64,000 nucleotides of DNA. It comes from Euzebya rosea (lineage in GTDB: Bacteria > Actinomycetota > Nitriliruptoria > Euzebyales > Euzebyaceae). This document shows positions 39,874-52,100 of the stretch, piece after piece. Where the stretch lies: contig NZ_PGDQ01000012.1 in NCBI RefSeq assembly GCF_003073135.1, forward strand, positions 1-64,000. Reading direction: 5' to 3'. Under the pieces are notes generated by a model, which was not told the DNA's origin, did no database searches, and was given only the letters and a program-made list of their open reading frames with translations. The translations under genes and the position numbers were made by a program. The first letter of the stretch is position 1. Each line of letters starts with the position of its first letter.

Positions 39874-41973
39874 ATGTCACGTCGTCGTTCGTTCCTGCCG
39901 ATCGCCGTCGCCACGCTGGCCATCGCCCTGGTCCTGCCGCTGCTGAGCGTTGCCGCGCCGGCCACCGCCGAGGACCCCGTCGTGCGGGTCGGCTTCGGCG
40001 TGCGGGCCATCACCCCGGTCGGTGAGCCGCCGGCGGAATGGGCGCAGTTCTTCACCCCCCACCCCGAGACGGGCGTGTGGGGCGAGCCCTACGTCGACCT
40101 CGACGAGGACGGCTGCTACTCCGGCGCCACGAACGAGGATGCCGCACCGCTGCTGGACGGTGACCCGCCGACCGGCGCGGCGCCCGAGCCGTTCGTCGAC
40201 CAGCCGTGGAACTCCGCCGGCGACGGTGTGCAGGAGCCCGGCCCCTGGTCGGTCCGTGGCGTCGACATCTACGGCGACCCGGACTCGACCGGCAAGTGGG
40301 ACGGGGTCTGGGGCAACGCCGGGTTCGGGGCGATCTGCGCGCTGGGCGCCAACGACGACACCCTCGCCTCGGCCATGGTCGTCGACGACGGCGAGACGAC
40401 GGTGGCGATGGTGTCCCTCGACGTCGTCGGGCTGTTCAACATCGAGGTCCAGCGGATGCGTCGCGAGCTGGTCGCCCGCTACCCCGACATGGACATCGAC
40501 GAGCTGGTCGTCAGCTCCACCCACACCCACGAGGGCGTGGACACGATGGGCTACTGGGGGCAGCTGTTCCTCAACACCGACGGCAAGTTCCCGGCCTACC
40601 AGGCGTTCATCCGCTCCCAGATCATCGACTCGGTCCGCGAGGCGTGGGAGGGACGGGTGGCCGCGGAGGTGAAGTGGGCCAGCGGGGCGCAGCCGATGGG
40701 CATCCGCGACAGCCGGCCGCCGTTCGTCGTCGACGGCGAGGTGCCCTCGGGGCAGTTCCTCGACGCCGACACCGGCGAGGTCATCGGCACGATCGTCAAC
40801 TGGTCCAACCACCCCGAGGCGCAGGGCTCCAACAACCCCTACGTGTCCTCGGACTTCCCCCACTGGACCCGCGAGTACCTGACCGACCGGACCGGCGCGC
40901 CGGCCATCTTCTTCACCGGTGCCGTCGGTGGGCTGCAGACACCGCTCGGCGTCAACATCACCGGGCCCGACGGAACGGAGTACGGCTCGCGGGTCAGCTG
41001 GGAGCGGACGCAGGCCATCGGCGAGCTGGTCGCCATCTCGGCCCTCGAGGCGCTGGAGGACGCGCCGGTCGAGACGTTGCCGACCATCGACGCGCAGCGC
41101 CGGGTCTTCACCTTCGACGCCGACAACAACGTGCTGCGGGCCCTCAGCTTCCGCGGGGTCTTCGACCTGCCGACGTTCGTCGGCGCCGAGTCGTGGGGTG
41201 CGCCGGAGGACCGCACCGACGGGGTGTACGCGGACTCCTTCGGCCCGCAGAACCAGACGGAGATGGTGCGGGTGACCATCGGCGACGCCGTGTTCCTGAC
41301 CGTCCCCGGCGAGCTGTCGCCGGAGATCGAGCTGGGCGGCTACGGCCGCGTCGACCAGACGTTCCCGCACTGGAACGGTGGGGAGGGGACCTACGACGCC
41401 TGCCCGGAGGCCGACACCGGCCGTCCCCACGAGCCCGTCATCAGCGACACCTACCCCGACGCCGAGCACCTGTTCGTGCTGGGCCTGGGCCAGGACGAGC
41501 TGGGCTACATCATCCCCGGCTACGACTTCCACCTGATCAACGCCCCGGGCGACCCGATCGCCGACGCCGGCTTCCCCGGTGTGGGCCCGCGGCTGATCCC
41601 GCTCGGCGGGCTGGAGTACGAGTCCTGCGGCGAGGGGCACTACGAGGAGACGGTGTCGGTGTCCTCGACCTTCGCGCCGTGGGTGGCGTGCGTGGCCGTG
41701 GAGCTGTCGGGCATCCAGCCGTGGGGCCACGACGACTACCCGGCGTGCAGCCACGCCAACACCCACACCAACCCCTACGGCGTGCGCACCGACGACCTCC
41801 CCGGCGGCGGGTCGATGGCCGGGTTCACCGAGGCAGAGGCCCGCGAACGGCTGATCGAGGCGATCGAGGCGTCCCACGGCCACTCCCACCTGCCCGAGGC
41901 GCACGTCGTGTCCCCCGACGCGGTCGTGGAGACGGGCCACACCCACGCCGACGGGGTCAGCCACGACCACTGA
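39874..41973 (+). CDS. Secreted neutral-ceramidase-like hydrolase with His-rich tail
   Basis: The 699-residue exported protein has a Sec signal (about 1-32, ending ATAEDP). A domain related to neutral/alkaline non-lysosomal ceramidases follows (about 35-560): VRVGFGVRAITPVG at the start, MVSLDVVGLFNIEVQR, the metal-site-like VSSTHTHEGVDT, NWSNHPEAQG and APAIFFTGAVGG. Zn-ligand histidines look present. The C-terminus ends in a histidine-rich tail (SHGHSHLPEAHVV, GHTHADGVSHDH) that may bind metal. Ceramidases free sphingosine from ceramide; members in bacteria without sphingolipids probably use other amides. GAGGAG precedes the ATG. The 13-base repeat lies in the leader. Confidence 0.8.
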   Translation: MSRRRSFLPIAVATLAIALVLPLLSVAAPATAEDPVVRVGFGVRAITPVGEPPAEWAQFFTPHPETGVWGEPYVDLDEDGCYSGATNEDAAPLLDGDPPTGAAPEPFVDQPWNSAGDGVQEPGPWSVRGVDIYGDPDSTGKWDGVWGNAGFGAICALGANDDTLASAMVVDDGETTVAMVSLDVVGLFNIEVQRMRRELVARYPDMDIDELVVSSTHTHEGVDTMGYWGQLFLNTDGKFPAYQAFIRSQIIDSVREAWEGRVAAEVKWASGAQPMGIRDSRPPFVVDGEVPSGQFLDADTGEVIGTIVNWSNHPEAQGSNNPYVSSDFPHWTREYLTDRTGAPAIFFTGAVGGLQTPLGVNITGPDGTEYGSRVSWERTQAIGELVAISALEALEDAPVETLPTIDAQRRVFTFDADNNVLRALSFRGVFDLPTFVGAESWGAPEDRTDGVYADSFGPQNQTEMVRVTIGDAVFLTVPGELSPEIELGGYGRVDQTFPHWNGGEGTYDACPEADTGRPHEPVISDTYPDAEHLFVLGLGQDELGYIIPGYDFHLINAPGDPIADAGFPGVGPRLIPLGGLEYESCGEGHYEETVSVSSTFAPWVACVAVELSGIQPWGHDDYPACSHANTHTNPYGVRTDDLPGGGSMAGFTEAEARERLIEAIEASHGHSHLPEAHVVSPDAVVETGHTHADGVSHDH

Positions 41974-42057
41974 CGGGGCGCGGCCACCCGGTCGACATGG
42001 GTAACGATCAGGTGAACTGCCGACGCGCGCCGTCACTCTCCGCTATGGTCTCCCACC

Positions 42058-45000
42058 ATGCTCGGAGGAGCGGCTGAGGGGCCGCGTGCTGGACGGCTCG
42101 TGTCGCGACGCCAGGTACTGCGTGCCGGCGGCGTGCTGGCCACCGCCGTGGTGCTCGAGCGCACCGTCGGCCTCCCCCAGCTGCACGCCCAGTCCGGCGA
42201 CGATGCGCCGACCGCGGTGTACGACGTCATCCGCTCCGACCTGCAGATGCGGTTCACCCTCGAGACCTACGGGCTGGAGCTCGACACGGCCACGCAGACG
42301 CTGGTCGCCGCCGCCGGTGCCACTCGCACGCGGATCGCCTTCACCATCGGTGCCCAGCACGTCGACGACGAGATCCCCGTCGACGGCACGTACACCGCCG
42401 CCCCCGTCCAGCATCGGGCTGCCGCCCCGTCCCGCCTGGCCTTCGACGTCACCCCGCCGGTTGCCTTCGACCTCGACACGCTGCTGGACTGGCAGGACAT
42501 GGCGCTGGCGCTCGACGGCCGCGCCGCGAAGGGGCAGGCCACGGCCGACCAGTCCAACACCGGCGCACCGCACGGCGACGTCACCGTCGTGGAGGTCGTG
42601 GAGGGGTTGCAGCTCTCACCGATCCCGACCGACGGGTTCGTCGGGGAGGACGACCCACGGGTCCTCCTGTCCGCGGACCCCCAGCGGTTCGGCGCGACCA
42701 GCGTCTCGTGGCAGGCGTTGCTCGTCGGCGACAGCACGGTCCGTCCCGGGCCGCCGACGTTGCGGGCCATCTGGGCACCCGGGTACACCACCGGCGCGGT
42801 CCCGACCGACCCCGGCGAACCGTTCCTCCGTGCCGTCACCGCCCTGGACCGCCGCCGGATCGTCCAGGCCACCGGCGACTGGTCCGCCGCGGCCCTGGAC
42901 GCCTACCCGGCCCACGAGCCGATCACCGCCGCCGCGCCGATCGCGCTGTCCCCGGTCGGGGCGACGGCCGCGATGCAGGGCGCGTGGACCGGCGGGGGGG
43001 CGCTGACCAGCTGGCTCACCGACACCGCGCTCGGCCGGACGATGCGGGCCACGACCGTCACCGCCGGTCACCTCCTGCCCTTCGGCCACCCCGCCGCCGT
43101 CACCCGCGTGGCGGTGCGGACCTTCGTGGTCGACTCGGCTGGCGCCGTCGTCGACGGGCTCAGCATCGTGGAGTCCCTCGTCATCCCGCCCTCCACGGTC
43201 ACCCCGGACGTCGACCTGCAGCCCGACGGCGGGCGCGGCTGGCCGCTGCCGACCATCACGATCGTCCCGCCCGAGCAGGTCCCGCAGGGTCGCGGCGCCA
43301 TCCCCGGCCAGCACGCCAACCTCGACACCGAGGTGGCCTTCCTGGTCCAGCCGGCCGACGGCACCGCCAACGCCGGCGCCGCCCCGCGCATGACCTTCGA
43401 GGCCACCGACCGGGCCGGCAGCCACGGCATCACCTTCGACGCGCCGGTGGTGTTCGTGTCCGCCGACGTCGGGTTCGAGCCCGACGGCGAGACGATGTAC
43501 CGGGTCCGGGAGTGGATGAACAGCGGGGCACGGGACACCGCCTTCACCATCGACCTGGGCGGGCAGGTCGTGGCGCTGGCCGACGTGCCCGAGCCCGGCA
43601 AGGAGGGGCAGGTCGCCAAGGCCACCGAGTCGCTGCGCCTCACCATCGACCCGCCCGCCGCCGGTACCAGCCCGGAGGACCTCGAGGCTGCCGGGCAGGT
43701 CGGGGCGTTCCCCCGCATGCGCGAGGCCACCATCACCGACCAGGTCGTGGAGAGCCTCGGCGGCACCGCCGACCCGCAGGTCGTCGTCCCCCACCCCGAC
43801 TGGCTGGCCCATGGCTACGCCCCCGACAACGTCGGCGGGTCCTACCTGCAGATGCCCGACCCGCTGACCCTTGGCTACCAGGGCGGCGGCGGGAGCCTCA
43901 CCAACCCCGGCCTGGTGGTGCAGGAGTACAACCTCGACCTCGGGGTGTCCGCCCCGCTGGACGACCTGGTCGACGGCTGGAACCCGCTGGAGAACCTCGA
44001 CATCACCTCCACGCTGTTCGGGGCCGTCCCGCTGGCCTGGATCCTCCCGGACTCCATCCCGGTGGACCTCGGCAACCTCGGGGCGCAGGCGGACATCCCC
44101 GGGTTCACCATCGAGCTGCTGGGTGGCACCCCGCCGACGAGCGCGGTCTTCACCTTCTGCTGGGAGCCGCCGCTCCGCTCGCTGGAGATCGGCGGATCGC
44201 TGACGTTCGTCACCAGCGACGACCTGCCGGCGAACCAGGGCGAGGCCGCCTCCAGCGACTTCGACTACGTGCTGACCGAACCGACGGCAGCGTCGTTCTG
44301 CGTCACCCAGACCGTCGCCTTCGACGACGGCGTCGACGGCAGCTCGCGGCTGGAGATCAGCATCGCCAACGTCGCGCTGCAGCTGCCACCGCTGTACCCG
44401 CTGGTCCAGCTGTACCTGCGCGAGGTCGCCCTGACCGTCGACGCGGAGGAGGGAGAGCAGCTCGACGTCGACCTCGCCGAGATCGCCTTCACCGGCCCGC
44501 TGAACTTCCTCGACATCATCCAGGACTACCTGGGCGGCCTGCTGGGCGACGACCCGTTCAGCCAGGGCGACGCCGACACGATCGTCCTCGCCGCCGGGAT
44601 CACCATCCCCGGCTTCGCCCTGGGCGTGTTCGCCGTCTCCGACTTCTACGCCGCCACCCGGCTGGAGCTGCCGCGCGGCGACGACGGCCAGACCCTGGTC
44701 GAGCTGGACCTCGGTCCGATCAGCGCGACGGTCAACGGCTTCGGGGCGGGCGGGGAGTTCTACCTGCTGTGCGGCCCCCACCCCGACGGGATCGTGGAGC
44801 TGCGCGCCGCCCTGTTCGGGGTGGTGGAGATCAGCGTCGACGTGTTCATCGCCAAGGCGTGGGCGCGCGTCATCTTCGGGGCCGAGCTGCACCTGGAGGC
44901 CCACAACGAGACCAACCCGCGCACCGGCGAGCTGGACCGGGTGGAGGAGTGGACGATCTCCATCTTCCTGGAGATCTCCGCCGGCCTGTCGCTGCTCGGG

Positions 45001-45321
45001 ATCATCTCGGTGTCGGGCCTGGTCCGGCTGGAGGCCACCTACAACCTGACCTCCCGCATCTTCAGCGGGTCGGTCACCGCCTGCTTCGCCGTGGACTACC
45101 TGATCGGCGAGACCTCCAAGTCGGTCACGTTCACCCAGTCCTTCCTGGTCGGGGAGATCCCCATCGGTGGACCCGGCGGCCTGCGGTCCGGCGCGGCGGC
45201 GGCCCAGCTGGGCACGGGGTCGGCCACCCGGCAGGGGTCAGGGGCCACGCCCGACCGGGTTGCCTTCGCCGACCGGTTCACCGAGGAGCAGTGGCTGGCC
45301 CGCTGCGGGAAGTTCGCCTGA
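42058..45321 (+). CDS. Giant Tat-exported protein of unknown function, first gene of a three-gene operon
   Basis: The 1087-residue product has a twin-arginine signal (VSRRQVLRAGG, then AVVLERTVGLPQLHA), implying export of a folded protein. The mature part is rich in beta strand and acidic residues. It has regions such as YGLELDTATQTLVAAAGA, DGWNPLENLDITSTLFG, and near the end a run of amphipathic strands (SIFLEISAGLSLLGIISVSG, ATYNLTSRIFSGSVTACF) that look like a closed beta structure. Few cysteines are present. I do not recognise any domain. Its TGA shares a base with the ATG of the next gene (TGATG), so the two are translated together. The function is unknown; the pairing suggests a surface complex. 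Confidence 0.78.
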   Translation: MLGGAAEGPRAGRLVSRRQVLRAGGVLATAVVLERTVGLPQLHAQSGDDAPTAVYDVIRSDLQMRFTLETYGLELDTATQTLVAAAGATRTRIAFTIGAQHVDDEIPVDGTYTAAPVQHRAAAPSRLAFDVTPPVAFDLDTLLDWQDMALALDGRAAKGQATADQSNTGAPHGDVTVVEVVEGLQLSPIPTDGFVGEDDPRVLLSADPQRFGATSVSWQALLVGDSTVRPGPPTLRAIWAPGYTTGAVPTDPGEPFLRAVTALDRRRIVQATGDWSAAALDAYPAHEPITAAAPIALSPVGATAAMQGAWTGGGALTSWLTDTALGRTMRATTVTAGHLLPFGHPAAVTRVAVRTFVVDSAGAVVDGLSIVESLVIPPSTVTPDVDLQPDGGRGWPLPTITIVPPEQVPQGRGAIPGQHANLDTEVAFLVQPADGTANAGAAPRMTFEATDRAGSHGITFDAPVVFVSADVGFEPDGETMYRVREWMNSGARDTAFTIDLGGQVVALADVPEPGKEGQVAKATESLRLTIDPPAAGTSPEDLEAAGQVGAFPRMREATITDQVVESLGGTADPQVVVPHPDWLAHGYAPDNVGGSYLQMPDPLTLGYQGGGGSLTNPGLVVQEYNLDLGVSAPLDDLVDGWNPLENLDITSTLFGAVPLAWILPDSIPVDLGNLGAQADIPGFTIELLGGTPPTSAVFTFCWEPPLRSLEIGGSLTFVTSDDLPANQGEAASSDFDYVLTEPTAASFCVTQTVAFDDGVDGSSRLEISIANVALQLPPLYPLVQLYLREVALTVDAEEGEQLDVDLAEIAFTGPLNFLDIIQDYLGGLLGDDPFSQGDADTIVLAAGITIPGFALGVFAVSDFYAATRLELPRGDDGQTLVELDLGPISATVNGFGAGGEFYLLCGPHPDGIVELRAALFGVVEISVDVFIAKAWARVIFGAELHLEAHNETNPRTGELDRVEEWTISIFLEISAGLSLLGIISVSGLVRLEATYNLTSRIFSGSVTACFAVDYLIGETSKSVTFTQSFLVGEIPIGGPGGLRSGAAAAQLGTGSATRQGSGATPDRVAFADRFTEEQWLARCGKFA

Positions 45322-48300
45322 TGGTCGACCGCATGATCGTCATCCCGGCTGCCCACGGGTTCGTGGGCGAACCGGACACCCCCGACAGCGACCACGGCCG
45401 TGTCTCGGTGGTGTTCCTCCCGCGCCTGGACGGCAGCAGGGGCCAGCACCTGGACGGCTGGCCCGGCTGGAGCGTGTGGCCCAACGAGCTGGCCCAGCTG
45501 ACCCCCGCCCTGTGGGTCAACGGCATCAACGTGTCGGGGGCCATCACCGACACCGGCCTGCCTGACCCGACCCTGCCGGGCAGCCACCCGCGGTCGCTGG
45601 CCGAGGCCCGCCGGTTCTGGCAGGCCGTCATCCCCGACCCCGCCGAGGTCCCCGTCCGGACCTTCACCTTCACCGACCCCTCCGACGGTGGGCAGCTGCA
45701 GACCTTCCCCGAGGCCGAGGCGGCCGCAGCCCTGGAGGAGATCAGCCGGCTGCTGCGCGAGGCCCACCCCTCGGAGGCGCCGAGGACCGTCGGCGAGCTG
45801 CGGGCGGCCGTCGGCCCGCTGGTGGACGACCTGCCCTTTGACGAGCTGCGTGCCTACATGGCCGACCGGCCTGTGGACCCGACCGCCGACGAGCGGATCG
45901 AGTTCCACCAGGGCATCTCCCAGCTGCGCCGACACCCGCTGGCCTGCCGCCGACTGGGCCTGACCATCGAGATGCGGGTCAACCTGGCCGCGATCCGCAA
46001 CCTGCTGCCCCCCGGCACCACCCGCTGGGAGGTGCAGGTCGGCACCGACTGGGCCAGCCGGCTCGGCGGCCGGGCCGAGGCCAGCCCGGTGGTCCTGGTC
46101 GACGCCGAGACCTTCTGGCCGCACGTCCCCAACGACCCCGACATCGTGATCCGGGACGGGCAGATGCTGCTGGGCCGCCCCGAGTTCCGCCTCGGCATCG
46201 GCGGGGTCACCACCCAGATGACCGCGTGGGAGGGGCTGGTCGACGCCGAGGACGCCGACCCGCTGCAGCTGCCCGCGGCGCTGGGCAACCCCGGGCTGTC
46301 GCTGTACCGGGACGGCGCCGCCCAGGCCCTGAAGGACCGCTGGAAGCGGCAGGAGGAGATCGAGACGGGCCTGGTGTTCGACCCGGGCGGCAACCCCGAC
46401 CTGCGGCCCGACAGCTCGGTGGTGCTCACCGACGACGACCTGTTCGGGCCCTACCGGATCGACGTCACCACCACCGACCCGGCCGACAAGGTCGATGAGG
46501 TCCTCGCCCTGTTCGCCCGCCACGCCCCCGCCGGGTACCACACCGCCAACCCGGCCTACGACGGCGTGGCGGTCCCAGCCGACGAGGGCTGGATCGGTGC
46601 GCTCATCACCGTGTCCCCGGGGCAGGCCCCACGGCTCGGGGAGTCCCTGGGCGCCTGGAACGGCTGGTCGCTGGCCGCCCCGCCGCCCAGCACCGTCTTC
46701 GACCCGGTGACCGGTGAGGCGGTGGACATCCCCGCCAACACCCCGCCCGACGACGCCTCGATCATCTTCGGCGTGGACTACGAGGTGCCCGACGCCACGC
46801 TGCCGCGGCTGCGGTACGGATGGCGCTACCGCTGGCGCATCCGGATGGTCGACATCGCCGGCAACTCCATCGCCCGCATCGACCCGTCCCGCAGCCCGGT
46901 CCACTCCAACGAGGTGTTCTACGGCCGGCCGAACCCGGTGCCGGGCCCGACGATCCTGCGCCGCTCCCCGCAGGTCCAGCCGCCCGTGCGCGGCGCCGAC
47001 ACCCTCCACATGGTCCTGCGCAGCGGGGTCACCCAGCCCGACGAGGAGATCCCGGCCCAGGACCGGATGCTGTTCCCGCCGCCGGCCGCGCCAGACGAGT
47101 GGATCCTGGTGGAGCAGCCGCCCGACCACCACCTCGCCAGCGGCTACCAGCGCCTCGTCGACGCCGACGCCTCGGCGCTGGCCGACCAGATGGTCCCCGA
47201 CCCGGTGACCGGCGAGTCCATCGCGGCCGCGGTCGACGGCCGCGACGGCGTCGTCCCCGGCCCCATCGCGCCGGTCGCGGACTACCTGCGCGACCCCGCC
47301 GTGGCCGGGGTGTCGCTGGCCAACCTGCCCAACGCCGGCGGCCGGATCCGGATGGACTACGCCGCCCCCGGCGCCGGCCCGCCCCAGGTGCTGGAGCTGA
47401 TCGCCCGACGGCTGGTCCTCCACGCCGGGGAGAAGGCGCCCGAGGAGCGGACCGGCGCCGACGCCGGCCTGCACATCTGGCTGCCGAAGGCCTGGATGCT
47501 GGAGGTCCCGGTCGCCTCCACGGTGCGGCCGGACCTGGCCAACCGGTTCCTGCCCGGCGCCGATGAGCAGGCCCGCCTGGTCGAGGGCACCCAGTGGTCC
47601 CACAACGGCGTCACGCGCCTGCAGATCGTCCATGCCATCCCCAACGGCCGGTTCGCGCCGACGATGCCCGACACCGCCAGCTTCGGCCGGCCCCACCTGG
47701 AGGCCACCGACGCGACACTGCAGGCCGACGTCGGGGTGGACGTGCCCGCCACCGGCACGTTCACCTTCCGCGGCCGCTGGGAGGACCCGGTCGACGACCT
47801 CGCCGTCGACGGCCCCTCGACCGTGGTGCGCCGGGCGGTGCTGGGCACCGCGACGGTCGGCTACAGCCTGACCGCCACCCAGACGGGGCTGCAGGTCACC
47901 CACGAGTTCCTCGACACCCGACGCCACGAGGTCGCGGTCCAGGGCCTGGCCACCGCCCGATACACCTCCTACTTCATCGACCCCCACCCGGTCAGCTTCG
48001 ACGCCAGCGACGAGATCGCCCTGGGTGAACCGGTCGTCGCCACGACCTTCTCCCTGCGCCACGCCGACACCGGGCAGGTCTACGCCGAGGGAACCGACTG
48101 GGCCCTCGACCCCGCCGACGGTCGGCTGCGCCGTGTCCCCGACGGGGCGATCGTCCGGGGGGAACCGCTGGTCGCGGAGTACGCGTTCGGGCCCAACACC
48201 CTCACCACGCTGGAGGGGGACCAGCCGACCGTCGTCACCGTCGTGCCCAGCAGCTCGGTGCCGCCCACCCCGCAGGTCACCGCCGTGCAGCCCGCGTCGC

Positions 48301-49175
48301 GGCGTCGGCAGCGCCGCCGCTGGGGCGCCCAGATGCTGCAGTCCGACGGGCGGATCCTGCGGCTGCGGATCGCCCGCCCGTGGTGGGTCACCGGTGCCGA
48401 GGAGCGCCTCGCCGTCGTCGTGGACGGGGCGACCCCGCCGCTGACGACCCGCTACTCCCGCGACCCGGTCCAGTCCGGCGTGGGGGCGGGCGCGCCGTCC
48501 GTGGCGGACTTCACCGCCGCCGACCGCACCCTCGATCAGCTGGTGGCGACCGTCCCGGGCGGGGAGTCCCGCACCGTCAGCCTCGCCGGGCACACCCCGG
48601 TGTACGACGCCGAGCGGGGCGACTGGGTGGTGGACGTGGAGGTCCACGCCCCCGGCTACCGCCCGACCGTCCGGCTGGCGATCGCCCGCTGGCAGCCGGA
48701 CTCCGTCGCCGGGGCCGAGCTGTCGGCGATCAGCCTGCTGGACCCCGTCCGGCTCGGGGTCACCCGCACCATGGCGGTCCGCCCGGCCATCGGCGCCACC
48801 GCCGCCGCCCCGGTCGCGCAGGTCGTCGTCACCGGCGAGGACCACGCCGGCCGCCTGGGCGCCGACGGCGTCACCCTGCGGTTCAACGTGGTGCGTGTCA
48901 CCGTCCAGGAGGCCGACGCGGCCATCGACGACCCGGACCTGCGGTGGCGCTCGACGACCACGGTGGTCGACCTTGCCCGGACCGCCGGCGCGGACGAGAC
49001 GACGTGGTTGGGCGACGTGGCGTTGCCACCGGCGCTCGGCCCACTCCGACTGCTGGTGGAGGAGCTCGAACCGGTCGTGCGCACCGACCCGGCCAGCTCG
49101 GCCGGGGTCGACGACCTCGAGGTCATCGCCGTGGAGACCATCGCCCTGCCCGAGGGGGTCACCGGTGGCCGCTGA
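45321..49175 (+). CDS. Giant 1284-residue protein without visible signal, middle gene of the operon
   Basis: The product starts [18 protein letters not shown] with no signal peptide or membrane helix. It contains long beta-rich segments: [18 protein letters not shown] resembles a fibronectin-III/Ig-like strand pair, and [18 protein letters not shown] and [18 protein letters not shown] look similar. It has many W/R/D-rich loops and no motif of a known enzyme. The ATG overlaps the stop before it, and its last 11 bases overlap the next gene. With a Tat-exported partner before and a wall-bound protein after, it could travel out bound to the Tat substrate (hitchhiker export) or stay inside as an assembly factor. 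No family is recognised. Confidence 0.75.
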   Translation: MVDRMIVIPAAHGFVGEPDTPDSDHGRVSVVFLPRLDGSRGQHLDGWPGWSVWPNELAQLTPALWVNGINVSGAITDTGLPDPTLPGSHPRSLAEARRFWQAVIPDPAEVPVRTFTFTDPSDGGQLQTFPEAEAAAALEEISRLLREAHPSEAPRTVGELRAAVGPLVDDLPFDELRAYMADRPVDPTADERIEFHQGISQLRRHPLACRRLGLTIEMRVNLAAIRNLLPPGTTRWEVQVGTDWASRLGGRAEASPVVLVDAETFWPHVPNDPDIVIRDGQMLLGRPEFRLGIGGVTTQMTAWEGLVDAEDADPLQLPAALGNPGLSLYRDGAAQALKDRWKRQEEIETGLVFDPGGNPDLRPDSSVVLTDDDLFGPYRIDVTTTDPADKVDEVLALFARHAPAGYHTANPAYDGVAVPADEGWIGALITVSPGQAPRLGESLGAWNGWSLAAPPPSTVFDPVTGEAVDIPANTPPDDASIIFGVDYEVPDATLPRLRYGWRYRWRIRMVDIAGNSIARIDPSRSPVHSNEVFYGRPNPVPGPTILRRSPQVQPPVRGADTLHMVLRSGVTQPDEEIPAQDRMLFPPPAAPDEWILVEQPPDHHLASGYQRLVDADASALADQMVPDPVTGESIAAAVDGRDGVVPGPIAPVADYLRDPAVAGVSLANLPNAGGRIRMDYAAPGAGPPQVLELIARRLVLHAGEKAPEERTGADAGLHIWLPKAWMLEVPVASTVRPDLANRFLPGADEQARLVEGTQWSHNGVTRLQIVHAIPNGRFAPTMPDTASFGRPHLEATDATLQADVGVDVPATGTFTFRGRWEDPVDDLAVDGPSTVVRRAVLGTATVGYSLTATQTGLQVTHEFLDTRRHEVAVQGLATARYTSYFIDPHPVSFDASDEIALGEPVVATTFSLRHADTGQVYAEGTDWALDPADGRLRRVPDGAIVRGEPLVAEYAFGPNTLTTLEGDQPTVVTVVPSSSVPPTPQVTAVQPASRRRQRRRWGAQMLQSDGRILRLRIARPWWVTGAEERLAVVVDGATPPLTTRYSRDPVQSGVGAGAPSVADFTAADRTLDQLVATVPGGESRTVSLAGHTPVYDAERGDWVVDVEVHAPGYRPTVRLAIARWQPDSVAGAELSAISLLDPVRLGVTRTMAVRPAIGATAAAPVAQVVVTGEDHAGRLGADGVTLRFNVVRVTVQEADAAIDDPDLRWRSTTTVVDLARTAGADETTWLGDVALPPALGPLRLLVEELEPVVRTDPASSAGVDDLEVIAVETIALPEGVTGGR

Positions 49176-52100
49176 CCGTCCTGGGATCCTGCGCGGTCGG
49201 CCTGGCGTGCGCGGCCTGCTCGGCCACCCGTACCTGGTCGGCGTCGCCGTCGTGCTGGTCATCGCGCTGCTGAGCCCCGCCACGCCCGTCGGCCGGGGCC
49301 TGCCCTGGCTGTCCGGAGAGGCGCTGACGGTGGGGCCGCAGGAGTACGGCCAGACCCAGGGCGGCGACGTGGAGATCCTGCAGGTCGAGGCCGAGCCGGT
49401 GGACACCACCGGCGCCAACGATGCCGCCGACACCGCCGAGCTGGTCGACGGGTTCGGCACCGGCGACGGCGACGCCCGCCACGCCGTCATCACCGGGGAC
49501 TTCGCCGCCCCTGCAGCGACCGTCGCCGTCGATCCACCCGCGGCGGCCGAGGATGACGGCGCCGTCGACCTCGCCGTCCCGCTGGGACTGGCCGCCGGGG
49601 AGCAGGTCCTCGCGACCGGGACGATCGGCGACGGGCCGCACGGCTCGGCCGGCACCCGTCGGGGCGACGTGGACATGTGGGCGGTCACCGTCCCCGCCGG
49701 GCTGCGGCTGCAGGTGGAGGTGCGCGCCCCCGACGGGTCGGACCTGCAGGCCGTCCTCGGCCTGTACGACACCGGCGGGACCCTGTGGGCCAGCGACGAG
49801 CGGGGCGGCGGTGGCGCCGACGCCCGGCTGGTCCACCGCCCGGTCAGCGACGCCGACATGGTCATCGCCGTCGGCGCGCTCGGCAGCGGCCGGCCGCTGG
49901 ACCCCTTCGACAGCGCCAGCGGGCTGGGCGTGGCCAGCGAGGGCGACTACGAGCTGCGCGTCCAGCTGGTCGACGACGACCTGGACGTCTACGCCGTGGA
50001 CCTGACCGGCGGCGACGTGCTCGGGGCGACCGTGACCGGGGCCGGCCTGCAGGTACAGGTCTTCGACGGGATCGAGGGCGTGCTCGCGCTGTCCTCCACC
50101 ACCGACCTCTCGGCCCAGCACCCGCCCGGCTCGCCGCTGGGCGGTGGCGGGCCGCACGTGGACCACGTCGTGGCCGACCACGTCACCGAGCAGCGCTGGT
50201 TCGTCGCGGTGTCGGGCCGTCACGCCGGCGGCACCCAGGGCACCTACGAGCTGGCCCTGGAGGCCATGCGCCCCGCCATGGAGCGGGCGCCGACCGGGAT
50301 CGCCCAGACCTTCCTGCTCGACCTCGACGGCGCCAGCGTCGACGGCCAGCCGTTCGGCGGGACCCAGCCCGTCGGGATCGACCCGCTGGCCGACCAGCTG
50401 GCCGCGTTCGGCCTGGGCCCGGGCGACCTGCCCGCCGTGGAGCAGGCCATGCTGGCGGAGTTCACCCGGATCATCGACGAGCAGGGCCCGCCCGCCGGCT
50501 GGACGGTCACCACCGACCCGCTGGCCGCACCCGCCGGGACCACCTCCACCATCGTCGTCGGCGGGACGTCGTCGCCGCTGGGCGCCTCGATCATCGCTGC
50601 CGCCCCGACCGTCGACGTCGGCAACGTCGACCCGGCCGAGACCGGCGTCGTGCTCACCGACCTGCTGGCCGGCCCGGCCGGGGCTACCGGATCCCTGCGC
50701 GGCGCCGAGGGCGGCGTCACCCCGGCCCTGCTGGGCCGGGCCCTCGGCATCCTGTCGGTCCACGTGGCCGGCGGCATGCTCGGCGCCCGTGTGAGCGTGC
50801 CCTCGACCTTCCCGCACGTCATGGACGACCCGGCGACCATCCTCGCCGCGGTCGAGGCCGACTTCCCCGTCAGCGCCTACGGCGGCTTCGTGGACCCGCG
50901 GCAGGGTGCGGTGGGGTACGAGGACACCGGCGCCCGCATCGTCGCCGGCCTTGCCGTCGGCGCCGACGACGTCGACGACCCGCCGGTGGTGGCTGACGAC
51001 GCCGTCGACCTGCCGCTCGGCGTGCTCGACGTACCTGCACCCGGCGTGCTGGCCAACGACCGCGACCCCGAGCTCGGCCCGCTGACCGTGGCCCTGGTGG
51101 ACGGGCCGTCCGCGGGCGTGCTGGACCTGCGCGCCGACGGCGGGTTCACCTACACCCCCGACGACCCCGACGCGCCCGTCGTCGACGCGTTCACCTACAC
51201 GGCCTCCGACGGCGGCCCTCCCGTGGGGCCCGCCACGGTCACCCTGGCTCCATGCGGCGGTACCGAGCTGGTCAACGGGTCCTTCGAGACCGGCGACCTG
51301 ACCGGCTGGTGCGTGTCGGAGTCCGCGACCGTGCTGTTCCCGGCGACCGTCGTGGGGTCCGACGACCCCGTGCCCGGGCTGGGCGCGGTCGCCCCGAGCG
51401 ACGGCGACCAGGCGCTGGTGTCGGCGTGGGAGGGGCTGGTCGACGGCGCCACCACCACGCTGATCCAGCTGCTCGACGTCCCGACCGGCGTCGACCCGAC
51501 CGCGGTCACCCTCGACTGGCGGGCGCGCTGGGACCTCGCCGAGTGCGGCGGGTGCGCCCCGCGGACCCTCGGCGTGGTCGTCGAGGCGGTCGGTGGCCCC
51601 GGCCTGCTGGACCAGACCGTCCTGACCGCGGCCGCGGGCACCACCGAGGAAGGCACGGCCGGCACGGTCGACCTGCCGCTCGACCTCTCCTCGGTGGCGG
51701 GGGACCGCATCCGGCTGTCCTTGGTCATCGACCACGGTGACGGCCTGTCCGGCCCGGCCCAGCTCGAGCTCGACGCCGTCACCCTCGCGCTGGTCGGCGA
51801 CCCCGAGCCGACCCCGACCCCGACCCCCACGCCCACCGGGTCACCGACCCCCACGCCCACCGGGTCACCGACCCCCACCGCCTCGCCCAGCGCCACCCCC
51901 ACGCCCGGCCCGGGCGGCGGGCTGCCGGGCGGTCCCGGCCTGCCGGGCCCGACCCCGACGCCCTCAGCCGAGCCGACGGCGACCCCGACCCCCGGACCGA
52001 CCGTCGACCCGAACCCCACGACCGGCCCCGCCGAGGTGCCGCCGGGCGTCACCCGGCTGCAGGGCGCCGGACGTGAGCAGACCGCTGTGGCCGCCTCACG

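Noticed and set aside
45096-49865. Open frame of about 1590 codons on the minus strand
   Set aside because: It is antisense to the giant operon, with shadow-frame composition and no recognisable motif.
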